A stretch of DNA of 64,000 nucleotides, from NCBI RefSeq assembly GCF_900102875.1, contig NZ_FNGH01000012.1:62001-126000 (forward strand). Reading direction: 5' to 3'. Below are positions 55,395 to 62,791 of this stretch, piece after piece. A model generated the notes under the pieces. It had not been told where the DNA came from. It did not search any database and saw nothing but the letters and a program-made list of their open reading frames with translations. Numbering within the stretch: position 1 is the first letter of the stretch; every line of letters begins with the position of its first letter. A program made the position numbers and the translations under genes. The DNA comes from Franzmannia pantelleriensis (GTDB lineage Bacteria; Pseudomonadota; Gammaproteobacteria; Pseudomonadales; Halomonadaceae).

Positions 55395-56012
55395 ATGGAT
55401 ACAATAATGCTGGAAGGATTGGCCTTTCTCGGCCCGGCGGCGCTCTACATGATGTCGATGACCATCACCCCTGGCCCCAACAACGTGATGCTAACCGCTT
55501 CGGGCGCCAACTACGGGTTCTGGCGTACCATGCCGCATATGCTCGGCATTCTCGGCGGCTGTTTCGCGCTGTTTGCCGGCATCGCCCTGGGCCTGGGGCT
55601 GCTGTTCGAGCGCTACCCCATGGTGCAGACCACGCTGCGGCTTGTAGGCAGCGCTTACCTACTCTACCTGGCCTGGAAGATCGCCAGCGCCCCGCCGCCG
55701 GACCTGCGCCTGCGCGGCGAAGGCCGACCGCTGACCTTCTGGCAGGCCGCTGCCTTCCAGTTCGCCAACCCCAAGGCGTGGGTGATGGGCCTGGCGCTGA
55801 TGGCGGGTTTCCTGCCCCAGGGCGGCGATACCCTCCTCAATGCGCTGCTGCTGGCCGCCTTCGCCGAGCTGGTGGCACTGCCGTGCATTGCGCTGTGGGC
55901 CGGCTTCGGCACCGCCATCGGGCGCCTTCTCAAGACGCCCCGCGCCTGGCGGCTGTTCAACCTGGCCATGGGGGCGATGACCGCCGCCTGCGTGATCCTG
56001 ATCCTGCGCTAG
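55395..56012 (+). CDS. LysE/RhtB-family amino acid exporter
   Basis: Inner-membrane exporter of 205 residues with six hydrophobic segments. MSMTITPGPNNVMLTASGANYG near residues 20-41 holds the family mark TPGPNN. FQFANPKAWVM near 119-129 is the second conserved stretch. It should export an amino acid or related compound. It is divergent from the MocR gene. An in-frame ATG at 55407 is an alternative start; neither has a good ribosome site. Confidence 0.86.
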   Translation: MDTIMLEGLAFLGPAALYMMSMTITPGPNNVMLTASGANYGFWRTMPHMLGILGGCFALFAGIALGLGLLFERYPMVQTTLRLVGSAYLLYLAWKIASAPPPDLRLRGEGRPLTFWQAAAFQFANPKAWVMGLALMAGFLPQGGDTLLNALLLAAFAELVALPCIALWAGFGTAIGRLLKTPRAWRLFNLAMGAMTAACVILILR

Positions 56013-56341
56013 CCGCAGGTGATCTGCTCGATCCGATCGTCGTCGTCGAGGCGGATGTTGAGGCGGTCGGGGCGATGGTCCATGGTTGCCGCATCGCCGG
56101 GGCGCAGCACGCGCACCGCCGCGGCACCGCTCTCCTCCTCGATGGCAGTGCGCAACGCCTCATTGTAGTCGCGGCCAACGCGGTCCTGCACCGAGCGAGC
56201 ACCGCAGGTATCGCCGCGCTGGGTCACGCTGGGCGGCTCCGGTGCCGGCTCACGCGGCACGCTGGAAGGCCCCGCAGTGGTACATGCCGCCAGAGCAAGG
56301 CTCGCCGCCAGCGCCGGCAGAAAACGGGAAAATATGAACAT
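56009..56341 (-). CDS. I78-type peptidase inhibitor lipoprotein
   Basis: Small lipoprotein of 110 residues with signal peptide and lipobox LAAC (cysteine 20). The C-terminal part, with VLRPGDAATMDHRPDRLNIR and a final ITCG, matches the I78 peptidase inhibitor family. CG near the end and the single cysteine in DTCGA probably form a disulfide. Function is protection against proteases, as known for the family; the target here is unknown. Its stop overlaps that of the LysE gene. Confidence 0.82.
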   Translation of the reverse strand: MFIFSRFLPALAASLALAACTTAGPSSVPREPAPEPPSVTQRGDTCGARSVQDRVGRDYNEALRTAIEEESGAAAVRVLRPGDAATMDHRPDRLNIRLDDDDRIEQITCG

Positions 56342-56436
56342 GGTGACTCCTTGTCGTGGTCATTGATGGAACCAGACGCAAAACGGGCGAGCCAATCGGC
56401 CCGCCCGCATCGGCGCATCTGCCACATGCAGAACGC

Positions 56437-56568
56437 TTAGTTGGCTGCATCCTGAACGGCTTCACCGCCGCGCTCGACATCTTGGCCGGCGCCTTCCATG
56501 GTGTTACAGCCGGCCAGGGCGCCAGCGGTCATGAGCAGGGCAAAACTGAGGGCTATCGCTTTTTTCAT
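56437..56568 (-). CDS. Entericidin-like small lipoprotein (copy 1)
   Basis: Lipoprotein of 43 residues: a lysine-start signal (MKKAIALSFALLMTAGALAG), cysteine 21, then NTMEGAGQDVERGGEAVQDA. The GxGxDVxxGGxA pattern is that of the EcnA/EcnB (entericidin) family. The ATG follows AAGGAG. A related gene lies about 125 bases upstream on the same strand. Confidence 0.82.
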   Translation of the reverse strand: MKKAIALSFALLMTAGALAGCNTMEGAGQDVERGGEAVQDAAN

Positions 56569-56693
56569 CTGTGTTCTCCTTAACACGTGCTAAGAAACAA
56601 CCGGATCGGGGTCCGTGTCGTCCATACCTTCCATGAGGCGATGGTCTCAATCAGACTAACAGTCATGGCCCCACTTTGCACAACCGGCCCGAC

Positions 56694-56825
56694 TTAGCTG
56701 GCCGAGCGCTGAATGGCCTCTCCCCCTTCCTCGATATCCTGACCGGCACCGTGAATGGTGTTGCAGCCGCTCAGCAGCGACAGGGTGAACAGCGACAGCA
56801 AGATTACAGCTGATAGGCGTTTCAT
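56694..56825 (-). CDS. Entericidin-like small lipoprotein (copy 2)
   Basis: Lipoprotein of 43 residues, the same length as copy 1. Signal MKRLSAVILLSLFTLSLLSG, cysteine 21, then NTIHGAGQDIEEGGEAIQRS. The ATG after GAGGAT-ATGACC was chosen. The two genes look like a tandem duplication with separate ribosome sites. In enterobacteria entericidins form a toxin/antidote pair of lipoproteins; whether that holds here is unknown. Confidence 0.8.
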   Translation of the reverse strand: MKRLSAVILLSLFTLSLLSGCNTIHGAGQDIEEGGEAIQRSAS

Positions 56826-56922
56826 GGTCATATCCTCGTTCCTTGATGGCTCCGGCGGAAAAGCCCGCACTACCCTCAATTTAGCAGTTGTTCACGCATC
56901 CGTGAGGCCGATTCGCGTCCGC

Positions 56923-57084
56923 CTAGCCTAATAGCAGAACGCGATTGGTGACGTTGGCCACCTGCGGCGCAAGCCCGAGAAACATCAGCGGTAGGGTCAG
57001 CATCGAGCCGCCCGTCGACAACACGTTGATCAAGCCCGCCACGCCGCCGATCGCGACCAGCGCCAGCGCTTCCTGTAGAGTCAT
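56923..57084 (-). pseudogene. Truncated TauE/SafE (TSUP) permease remnant
   Basis: The frame gives GGVAGLINVLSTGGSMLTLP and QVANVTNRVLLLG, the N-terminal signature of sulfite-exporter-type TSUP permeases. It then stops at about 53 residues. Full proteins have about 250 residues and eight helices. No continuation was seen in other frames. It is likely a gene fragment, with a short open frame upstream (to 57144) that may be part of the old leader. Confidence 0.6.
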
Positions 57085-57185
57085 GAAATATTCCGATGTC
57101 GCCGCGGCCCAGGGGCCCATCATGGCACAACCGGCGGCGAGCATGACGGCGACTTAACCTCGCTCCCTTGGCATGAGGACGCACC

Positions 57186-57611
57186 ATGCAAGACCTGACC
57201 CTCGACCCGCGGCTCGAGGCCGATACCTATCCCATCACCGAGCTGCCGCTGTCGCGGGTCCTGCTGATGGACGATACGCGCTTCGCGTGGCTGATTCTGG
57301 TGCCGCGGCGTAGCGGCGCCTGCGAGGTCAGCGACCTCAGCGAGGCGGACCAGGCGCAGCTGTGGCGGGAAGCCACCCGCTTGGGCAGCGAGCTCAAGAG
57401 TGCGCTGGGCGGCGACAAGCTGAATATCGCCGCTCTCGGCAACGTCGTCTCCCAGCTGCACGTCCACGTGATCGTGCGCCACCGCGACGATGCGGTATGG
57501 CCGGCCCCGGTGTGGGGCCACGGCGAGGCCGAGCCCTACGACCTCGATGCCCTGGCCGAGCTCCGCGACCTGGTGCTGGCGCTGGTCGAGGGCATGCGCT
57601 TCGAAGACTAG
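57186..57611 (+). CDS. HIT-domain protein
   Basis: Histidine-triad-type protein of 141 residues, a nucleotide hydrolase or transferase family. The motif reads QLHVHVIVRHRDD near residues 90-102, so the first histidine of the usual HxHxHxx is a glutamine, as in several bacterial HIT proteins. WLILVPRR near 35 is the nucleotide-binding beta strand. It converges with the nickel/cobalt exporter gene; the stops overlap by four bases. Confidence 0.82.
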   Translation: MQDLTLDPRLEADTYPITELPLSRVLLMDDTRFAWLILVPRRSGACEVSDLSEADQAQLWREATRLGSELKSALGGDKLNIAALGNVVSQLHVHVIVRHRDDAVWPAPVWGHGEAEPYDLDALAELRDLVLALVEGMRFED

Positions 57612-58669
57612 CCGAACGGAGAGGTGCGCGGTGCCGGCTCCTCGGCGTCCTGGGTCTGGCCGCTGCGCTCGACGCCGGGAGTCAGCAGCGGGTCGCTTCT
57701 CGGCGAGCTGACCCCGGTCACCGATAGCGATACGCCGAGCACTACGATGGTCAGCCCCCCTGCCAGCGCGGCCCAGCCCACCATCCGCTGCACGCGGCTA
57801 CCGCTGGCTTGCCGCGCCAGGCGTCGCTCGGCCCAGCCGCGGGCCATTACGCTGGCCAATGCCAGCGCCGAGACCGCCAACGCGGTACCCACCGCCATCA
57901 CCAGCACCGCGCTGACGCCGACCCAGAACTGGCCCAGCAAGGATGCCGCGCCCAGCAGCAGCACGCCGCCGCTGCACGGGCGCATGCCGATCGCCACCAC
58001 CGTGGCCAGCGCCGTGCGCCAATCAGCGACCTGGCGAGGATCGACGTGATGGGCGCTGCCGCAGCCGCAGTGTGCATGATGCTCGTGGTGGTGAGCAAAA
58101 TGATGGTCGGTACCTGCCGAGGGCTGGCGGGTCGCCGCAGCGCCGGCGCTGGCCGGCGCCGGGGTACGACGCAACTGGCGAATGGCGCGCCAGCACAGCC
58201 ACAGGCCGAGCAGGGTGACCATCGCGAAACTGGCCTGCTCGACCCATGCCACCGAGCCCATCGCCTGGCGGGTCAGCCAACCCAAGCCGTAAACCAGCAC
58301 CGCCACCAGCGAGATCGCCACCAGCGCCTGCAGCAGCGAGGCCGCACACGACAGCGCCAGGGCGCGGCGTAGGGCGCCTCCCTGGGAAAGCAGGTAGGTG
58401 GTCAACACCGCCTTGCCGTGTCCAGGCCCTGCGGCATGGAAGACCCCGTAGCCAAAGCTGATACCCAGCAGCGTTACCCAGGCCGCCGGCGACGGCGTGC
58501 CGGAGAGTTCGGTGATCGCCAGCGTCAATGCCCGATGCAGGTCGCGCTGCCAGACCACTACCTGCAGGCTGATCGCCTGGGCCCCGCCTTGAAACAGCCA
58601 GATCAGTCCCGCCACGACCAGGATGCCGAGCAGCCCCCCCAGCCACACCGCGCCCGTCATGCGTCGCAT
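57608..58669 (-). CDS. NicO-family nickel/cobalt exporter (RcnA-like)
   Basis: Inner-membrane protein of 353 residues with six to seven helices. GVFHAAGPGHGKAVLTTYLL near residues 75-94 is the family signature with histidines. A histidine-rich loop with cysteines lies near 185-205, and GMRPCSGGVLLLGAASLLGQ near 225-244 is the second conserved stretch. It exports divalent metal, with nickel or cobalt most likely. It is translationally coupled with DUF1007 upstream: the genes overlap by 13 bases. Confidence 0.85.
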   Translation of the reverse strand: MRRMTGAVWLGGLLGILVVAGLIWLFQGGAQAISLQVVVWQRDLHRALTLAITELSGTPSPAAWVTLLGISFGYGVFHAAGPGHGKAVLTTYLLSQGGALRRALALSCAASLLQALVAISLVAVLVYGLGWLTRQAMGSVAWVEQASFAMVTLLGLWLCWRAIRQLRRTPAPASAGAAATRQPSAGTDHHFAHHHEHHAHCGCGSAHHVDPRQVADWRTALATVVAIGMRPCSGGVLLLGAASLLGQFWVGVSAVLVMAVGTALAVSALALASVMARGWAERRLARQASGSRVQRMVGWAALAGGLTIVVLGVSLSVTGVSSPRSDPLLTPGVERSGQTQDAEEPAPRTSPFG

Positions 58670-59343
58670 TGGATCTCTCCGGTTTCGGCGAAGTAGCGGC
58701 CCAGACCGTCCGGGGCCTCATCGGTAATATCCAGCCGCGCCGCCTGGGCGACACGTGCCGGATCGGGATCGGCCGGAATGATACGGGTGCGACAGCGCTG
58801 ATCGGCACCGGCCATCACCAGTGCTGCCTCGCTGGGCCCGTCACCGTCCTCCTCGTGGAGCACCTCGATATAGTAGGTCGGGTCGTAGACGCGATAGGCC
58901 AGCGACTCGCCGTTCAGGTCCAGCGGCGCCGCCAGCGGCAGCAGAAAAACGAACTCGACGCGCCCGTCTCGCTCCATCACCGTATACTCCTCCACGTCGC
59001 CCAGCGCCACGCCGTCGTCGGCGTGCCGCAGCTCGGTGAAATAGCCCTGTGGCGCTAAGGTGTCGCGGATCTCCATGCCCAGCATGTCGAGACGCTGCTC
59101 GAGGCTCTCCTCCCCTTGGGCGCGACTGAGTTCCTCGAGCAGTACCAGACTGTAGAAGGGATCCATTCGCCAGCGCTGGTGCAGCGCCTCGACGCGGCCA
59201 TCGTCATCGAGGATCACGCGCATGCTCATGTCGATCCAGCCGTGGGGATGCGCCCAGGCCAGACACGGTAGCAACGCCAGCGCGGCGCCGAACGCCAGTC
59301 GCCGCCACCAGCAATATCCTGTGCTTGCTGTCATGCGTTTCAC
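58657..59343 (-). CDS. DUF1007 family protein, partner of the NicO exporter
   Basis: Protein of 228 residues with a signal peptide ending near CLAWAHPHGW. The AHPHGWIDM motif right after the signal and YFTELRHADD are typical of DUF1007, usually found beside NicO/RcnA-type exporters. It is probably periplasmic and may bind metal through the His cluster. The start is uncertain: GTG at 59343 or an ATG three codons later; neither has a strong ribosome site. Confidence 0.75.
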   Translation of the reverse strand: MKRMTASTGYCWWRRLAFGAALALLPCLAWAHPHGWIDMSMRVILDDDGRVEALHQRWRMDPFYSLVLLEELSRAQGEESLEQRLDMLGMEIRDTLAPQGYFTELRHADDGVALGDVEEYTVMERDGRVEFVFLLPLAAPLDLNGESLAYRVYDPTYYIEVLHEEDGDGPSEAALVMAGADQRCRTRIIPADPDPARVAQAARLDITDEAPDGLGRYFAETGEIQCDA

Positions 59344-59385
59344 TTTTTGCTCATGTATTTACGATAGTGGGTAATGTCATCGGGC

Positions 59386-59757
59386 TCATGGTGCCAATCC
59401 CAATGCGGCCTGCAACTCCACCAGCAGCCGATCGAGGCTTTCGGGGGCCAGCGGCCGATTGCCACGCTGTCCGCTGAATGAGATCAGGGCGCCGTGAGGG
59501 CTCTCTTCAACGTCGAGGCGCAGTCGATAACCCGGCCACACCGCCGAAACGGCGTCGGCGCGGCCCAGCTCAACGTCGGCGTGGCGAATCACGTAACCGC
59601 GCTCGGCCAGCACTTCTATCCCCGCCGCCAGCGCCGCCTGGCGCTCCACCGGCAGCACGAAGGCGCGCGGCTCCGGGGCCATCGGCGCGGCGGCACAGGC
59701 GCCGAGCAGTACCAGCAGTGAGACGAACATCAAGCGTCTGGCGAGATAGTGGGTCAT
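59386..59757 (-). CDS. Small lipoprotein, paralogue of its upstream neighbour
   Basis: Lipoprotein of 123 residues with lipobox LGAC (cysteine 21). The part GIEVLAERGYVIRHADVELG followed by WPGYRLRLDVEESPHGALIS resembles the N-terminal half of the next gene (VDVLEREGYRITHTEASLGI then LPGYGARYD). Function unknown. It overlaps the upstream gene by four bases (ATGA), so both are in one operon. Confidence 0.65.
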   Translation of the reverse strand: MTHYLARRLMFVSLLVLLGACAAAPMAPEPRAFVLPVERQAALAAGIEVLAERGYVIRHADVELGRADAVSAVWPGYRLRLDVEESPHGALISFSGQRGNRPLAPESLDRLLVELQAALGLAP

Positions 59758-60344
59758 GACGCCCCCCGTTCAGCGGCCACGGCTTGTTCGATCGCCCGGC
59801 ACAGGCTGGCATCGCCGCTGCGCGATTCACGCACCGCGCCTTCGGCATCGACCACCCGGCTATCCTGGGACACCACGACCTGCTCGCGGGGCACGACCAC
59901 TGAAACGCGCTCGATCCGCGTGGCGTCGGCCGGAAAGCCGCCACCATAGCCGGCACGGCCGCCGCCGATCCCGATGCCGATACCTACACCGGAGCCCACC
60001 GAGACACGGCCACCGCTGCCGACGCCACCACCGATGCTGCCGAACACGCCGCTGCCGCGGGACCAGCGGTCATCATAGCGCGCTCCGTAGCCGGGCAGTA
60101 CCCGACTGCGCTCGGCGCTGACGATCCCAAGCGATGCCTCGGTGTGGGTGATCCGGTAGCCCTCGCGCTCCAGCACATCTACTGCGGCACGCGTCACCGC
60201 TACCCGCTCGACCTCGCCAAGCGCCCAGCGGCACTCCGCTGGCGCCTCGGCGCGCTGGTCCGGTAGCGTCGCCGGCCCAGTGGCGCAACCCGCCAGTGCC
60301 ACTAGCGGCAGCCACCACCAATAGCGCCATTCCCCTTGTCGCAT
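59754..60344 (-). CDS. Glycine-rich lipoprotein, paralogue of its downstream neighbour
   Basis: Lipoprotein of 196 residues with lipobox LAGC (cysteine 20). Residues about 48-90 carry the shared domain with EREGYRITHTEASLGI and VLPGYGARYD. After it comes a glycine- and serine-rich segment (GSIGGGVGSGGRVSVGSGVG then GIGIGGGRAG) and a C-terminal part with two valine-rich strands and a cysteine near 180. Not recognised as a known family beyond lipoprotein. It is the first gene of a two-gene operon. Confidence 0.65.
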   Translation of the reverse strand: MRQGEWRYWWWLPLVALAGCATGPATLPDQRAEAPAECRWALGEVERVAVTRAAVDVLEREGYRITHTEASLGIVSAERSRVLPGYGARYDDRWSRGSGVFGSIGGGVGSGGRVSVGSGVGIGIGIGGGRAGYGGGFPADATRIERVSVVVPREQVVVSQDSRVVDAEGAVRESRSGDASLCRAIEQAVAAERGAS

Positions 60345-60480
60345 CGGCTCTCCTCCACATCACTGCGGGCAGTCTACGTCGAAAACACCGCCCTTGCAGT
60401 GTCGCCCTCACCGCTGCTATGACCACGAGAAGATAGGATAAGCTCAGTACTCTTTCCTTTGATCAGCCGATGAGTCGCCC

Positions 60481-61617
60481 ATGCATATTCTGATTGCCCC
60501 CGATAGCTTCAAGGATGCGCTGTCCGCCAGCGATGCCGCCCACGCCATTGCCTGCGGCATCCGACGCGCCGCCCCTGATGCCACGCTGACGCACTGCCCA
60601 ATGGGTGACGGCGGTGAGGGCACCCTGGACGCCCTGCTCGACGCTACCGGTGCCGAACGTCGCGAGCAGACCGTTCAGGACGCCCTCGGCGCTCCCTGCC
60701 AGGCCACCTGGGGCTGGCACGCCGAGACCCGCAGCGCCTTTATCGAGCTGGCCGAAGCCAGCGGCCTGCAGCAGATCCCTCGCGACCAGCGCAGCGCCCT
60801 GCACAGCACCACTCATGGCGTCGGCGAACTGATCCTGGCGGCGCTGGATGCCGGTGCCGAAACGCTGCTGCTGACCCTCGGCGGCAGCGCCACCAACGAC
60901 GCCGGCGCCGGCATGCTGGAGGCGCTGGGCGCGCGTCTGCTGGATGCCGAGGGCGCACCGCTGGCGCCCGGCGGCGCGGCATTGGCCAACCTGCAATCGC
61001 TCGACCTGAGCGGCCTCGATCCGCGCCTCGCCCAGCTCCGGGTGGAGGCCGCCGTGGACGTCGACAACCCGCTGCTCGGCGAGCGTGGCGCCAGCGCCGT
61101 CTTCGGCCCGCAGAAAGGTGCCAGCGACGCCGACGTGGCAACCCTGGACGCGGCGCTGGCGCACTTCGCCGACTGCGCCGCGGCGGTACTCGGTGACGAC
61201 CATCGCGACCTGCCCGGTGCCGGTGCCGCTGGCGGTATGGGCTTCGCCGCCCGCGCCTTCTTCGGTGCCAGCCTGCGTCCCGGTATCGACATGGTCATGG
61301 AACAGGTCGACTTCGACGCGCGGCTGGCGGATGCCGATCTGGTGATAACCGGCGAAGGCCAGCTGGACGACCAGAGCCTCTCGGGCAAGACGCCGGTGGG
61401 CATTGCCCGGCGCGCCGCGGCCAGCGGCGTGCCCTGCGTGGCGCTGGTGGGGCGCCTCGGTGAGGGCTGGCAGGCCTGCCATGCCGAAGGCATCAACGCC
61501 GCCTTCGCGCTGGCCGATGGCCCCATGCCCCTCGACGAGGCGCTGGCGCGCTGCGCCGAGTTGCTCGGCGACCGCGCCGAGAGCATCGTGCGGCTGTATA
61601 GCGCCGCAAGCAGTTGA
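60481..61617 (+). CDS. garK: Glycerate kinase
   Basis: Kinase of 378 residues that phosphorylates glycerate, cytoplasmic. IAPDSFKDALSASDAA at residues 4-19 is the N-terminal signature. MGDGGEGTLDAL near 41-52, GGSATNDAGAGMLEALGA near 138-155 and TGEGQLDDQSLSGKTPVGIA near 288-307 complete the family pattern. The position gives no pathway partner. The 2-kinase type (GarK/GlxK) is most likely. Confidence 0.92.
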   Translation: MHILIAPDSFKDALSASDAAHAIACGIRRAAPDATLTHCPMGDGGEGTLDALLDATGAERREQTVQDALGAPCQATWGWHAETRSAFIELAEASGLQQIPRDQRSALHSTTHGVGELILAALDAGAETLLLTLGGSATNDAGAGMLEALGARLLDAEGAPLAPGGAALANLQSLDLSGLDPRLAQLRVEAAVDVDNPLLGERGASAVFGPQKGASDADVATLDAALAHFADCAAAVLGDDHRDLPGAGAAGGMGFAARAFFGASLRPGIDMVMEQVDFDARLADADLVITGEGQLDDQSLSGKTPVGIARRAAASGVPCVALVGRLGEGWQACHAEGINAAFALADGPMPLDEALARCAELLGDRAESIVRLYSAASS

Positions 61618-61772
61618 AAAACACGCGCAGCGGCAGCATGTCTCGGGTAGGCACATGCCGGGCGAGCCATTGCCTGGCGCTATAGCAGCCATGGCGACAA
61701 TTCGCTAACGGTTGCCCGCCCCGCACACTAGACTCGTGGGCATTCACCATCAGGGACAGAGGAGATCATCGC

Positions 61773-62246
61773 ATGTCCGATACCAACGCCATTGGCCTGC
61801 ACGAGGCCAGCGCCAGCCAGCTGGCTGACAAACTCAACGCACTGCTGGCCAACTATCAGGTCTTCTACATGAACGTGCGCGGCTACCACTGGAACGTCAA
61901 GGGGCGCGAATTCTTCGAGCTGCATGCCAAGTTCGAGGAGCTTTATACCGATCTGCTGACCAAGATCGATGAGGTCGCCGAGCGCATTCTGACCCTCGGC
62001 CATCAGCCGATCCACGCCTACAGCGATTACGTGGCCACCGCTAGCATCCCGGAGGAGAAGAACGTCCACGACGGAACGACCTGCGTGCGCGGCGTGCTCA
62101 CCGGCTACCAGACGCTGATCGAGCTGCAGCGAGAGATTCTTTCGCTGGCCTCGGACGCCGATGACGAAGGCACCGCCGCCCAGGTCGGCGACTATATTCG
62201 CGAGCAGGAAAAGACCGTGTGGATGCTGGGCGCCTATCTCGGCTGA
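61773..62246 (+). CDS. dps: Dps ferritin-like DNA-binding protein
   Basis: Ferritin-like protein of 157 residues that stores iron and protects DNA in stress. The inter-subunit ferroxidase site is visible in YHWNVKGREFFELHAKFEEL near residues 38-57 and in DLLTKIDEVAERI near 60-72. The N-terminus is short with few basic residues, so DNA binding may be weak. The ATG lies about ten bases after GAGGAG. It is followed by a strong hairpin. Confidence 0.92.
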   Translation: MSDTNAIGLHEASASQLADKLNALLANYQVFYMNVRGYHWNVKGREFFELHAKFEELYTDLLTKIDEVAERILTLGHQPIHAYSDYVATASIPEEKNVHDGTTCVRGVLTGYQTLIELQREILSLASDADDEGTAAQVGDYIREQEKTVWMLGAYLG

Positions 62247-62268
62247 GCCCCGCCCCATTCGACCACAG

Positions 62269-62298
62269 CCAGCGGCCGCCCATGGGCGGCCGCTGGCG
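62269..62298 (+). terminator. Terminator after dps
   Basis: A perfect palindrome with half-site GCCAGCGGCCGCCCA, 22 bases after the dps stop, followed by GTTT. Very stable GC-rich stem. Confidence 0.78.
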
Positions 62299-62448
62299 TT
62301 TGAGGGTGTCGCCACTTGCCGTCAACGCGCGGCAATCATGCAGGCAGCGAGGAAATCGCCTGCGCCGGCGTCCAGCGTATCGTCGGCGGCATATACTGAG
62401 GCGGGAACTGCGGGGTAAGGCATCCAACCGCAACTGGAGGACACCCTC

Positions 62449-62790
62449 ATGCGACGCATCACACCGATCGGCCTGCTACTCGGCATCAGTCTGGCATTGG
62501 CCATGGCCGGCACGCCGGCACTGGCCGACCACGACCGCCGCGGCTATCACGGCGGCGTGCATCACCACTACTACGGCACCCAGGCACACGGCGGCAAGCA
62601 TCATCGCGCACCGCGCCATGTAAAACGCTCCAAGCACTACCGTCGCCCAGTGGTGATCCACCACCATGCCCCGCGCTACCGCCCAGCACCGCCTCGCCAC
62701 GTGGAGCACCACTATCATCGGCGCAGCTCTAGCAGTGTGCCGCTGGTACGTTTTGGCAACGTCCCCATTGTCAGCGTTCGCGTCGACTGA
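62449..62790 (+). CDS. Histidine-rich secreted small protein
   Basis: Protein of 113 residues. A signal peptide (GLLLGISLALAMAGTPALA) ends near residue 26. The mature part is unusually rich in histidine, arginine and tyrosine, with runs such as GGVHHHYYG, VVIHHHAP and HVEHHYHRR. It ends in VPLVRFGNVPIVSVRVD. It may bind metal or heme in the periplasm, but the family is not recognised. The ATG follows GGAGGAC. It converges with pepD with one base between. Confidence 0.65.
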   Translation: MRRITPIGLLLGISLALAMAGTPALADHDRRGYHGGVHHHYYGTQAHGGKHHRAPRHVKRSKHYRRPVVIHHHAPRYRPAPPRHVEHHYHRRSSSSVPLVRFGNVPIVSVRVD

Positions 62791-62791
62791 C

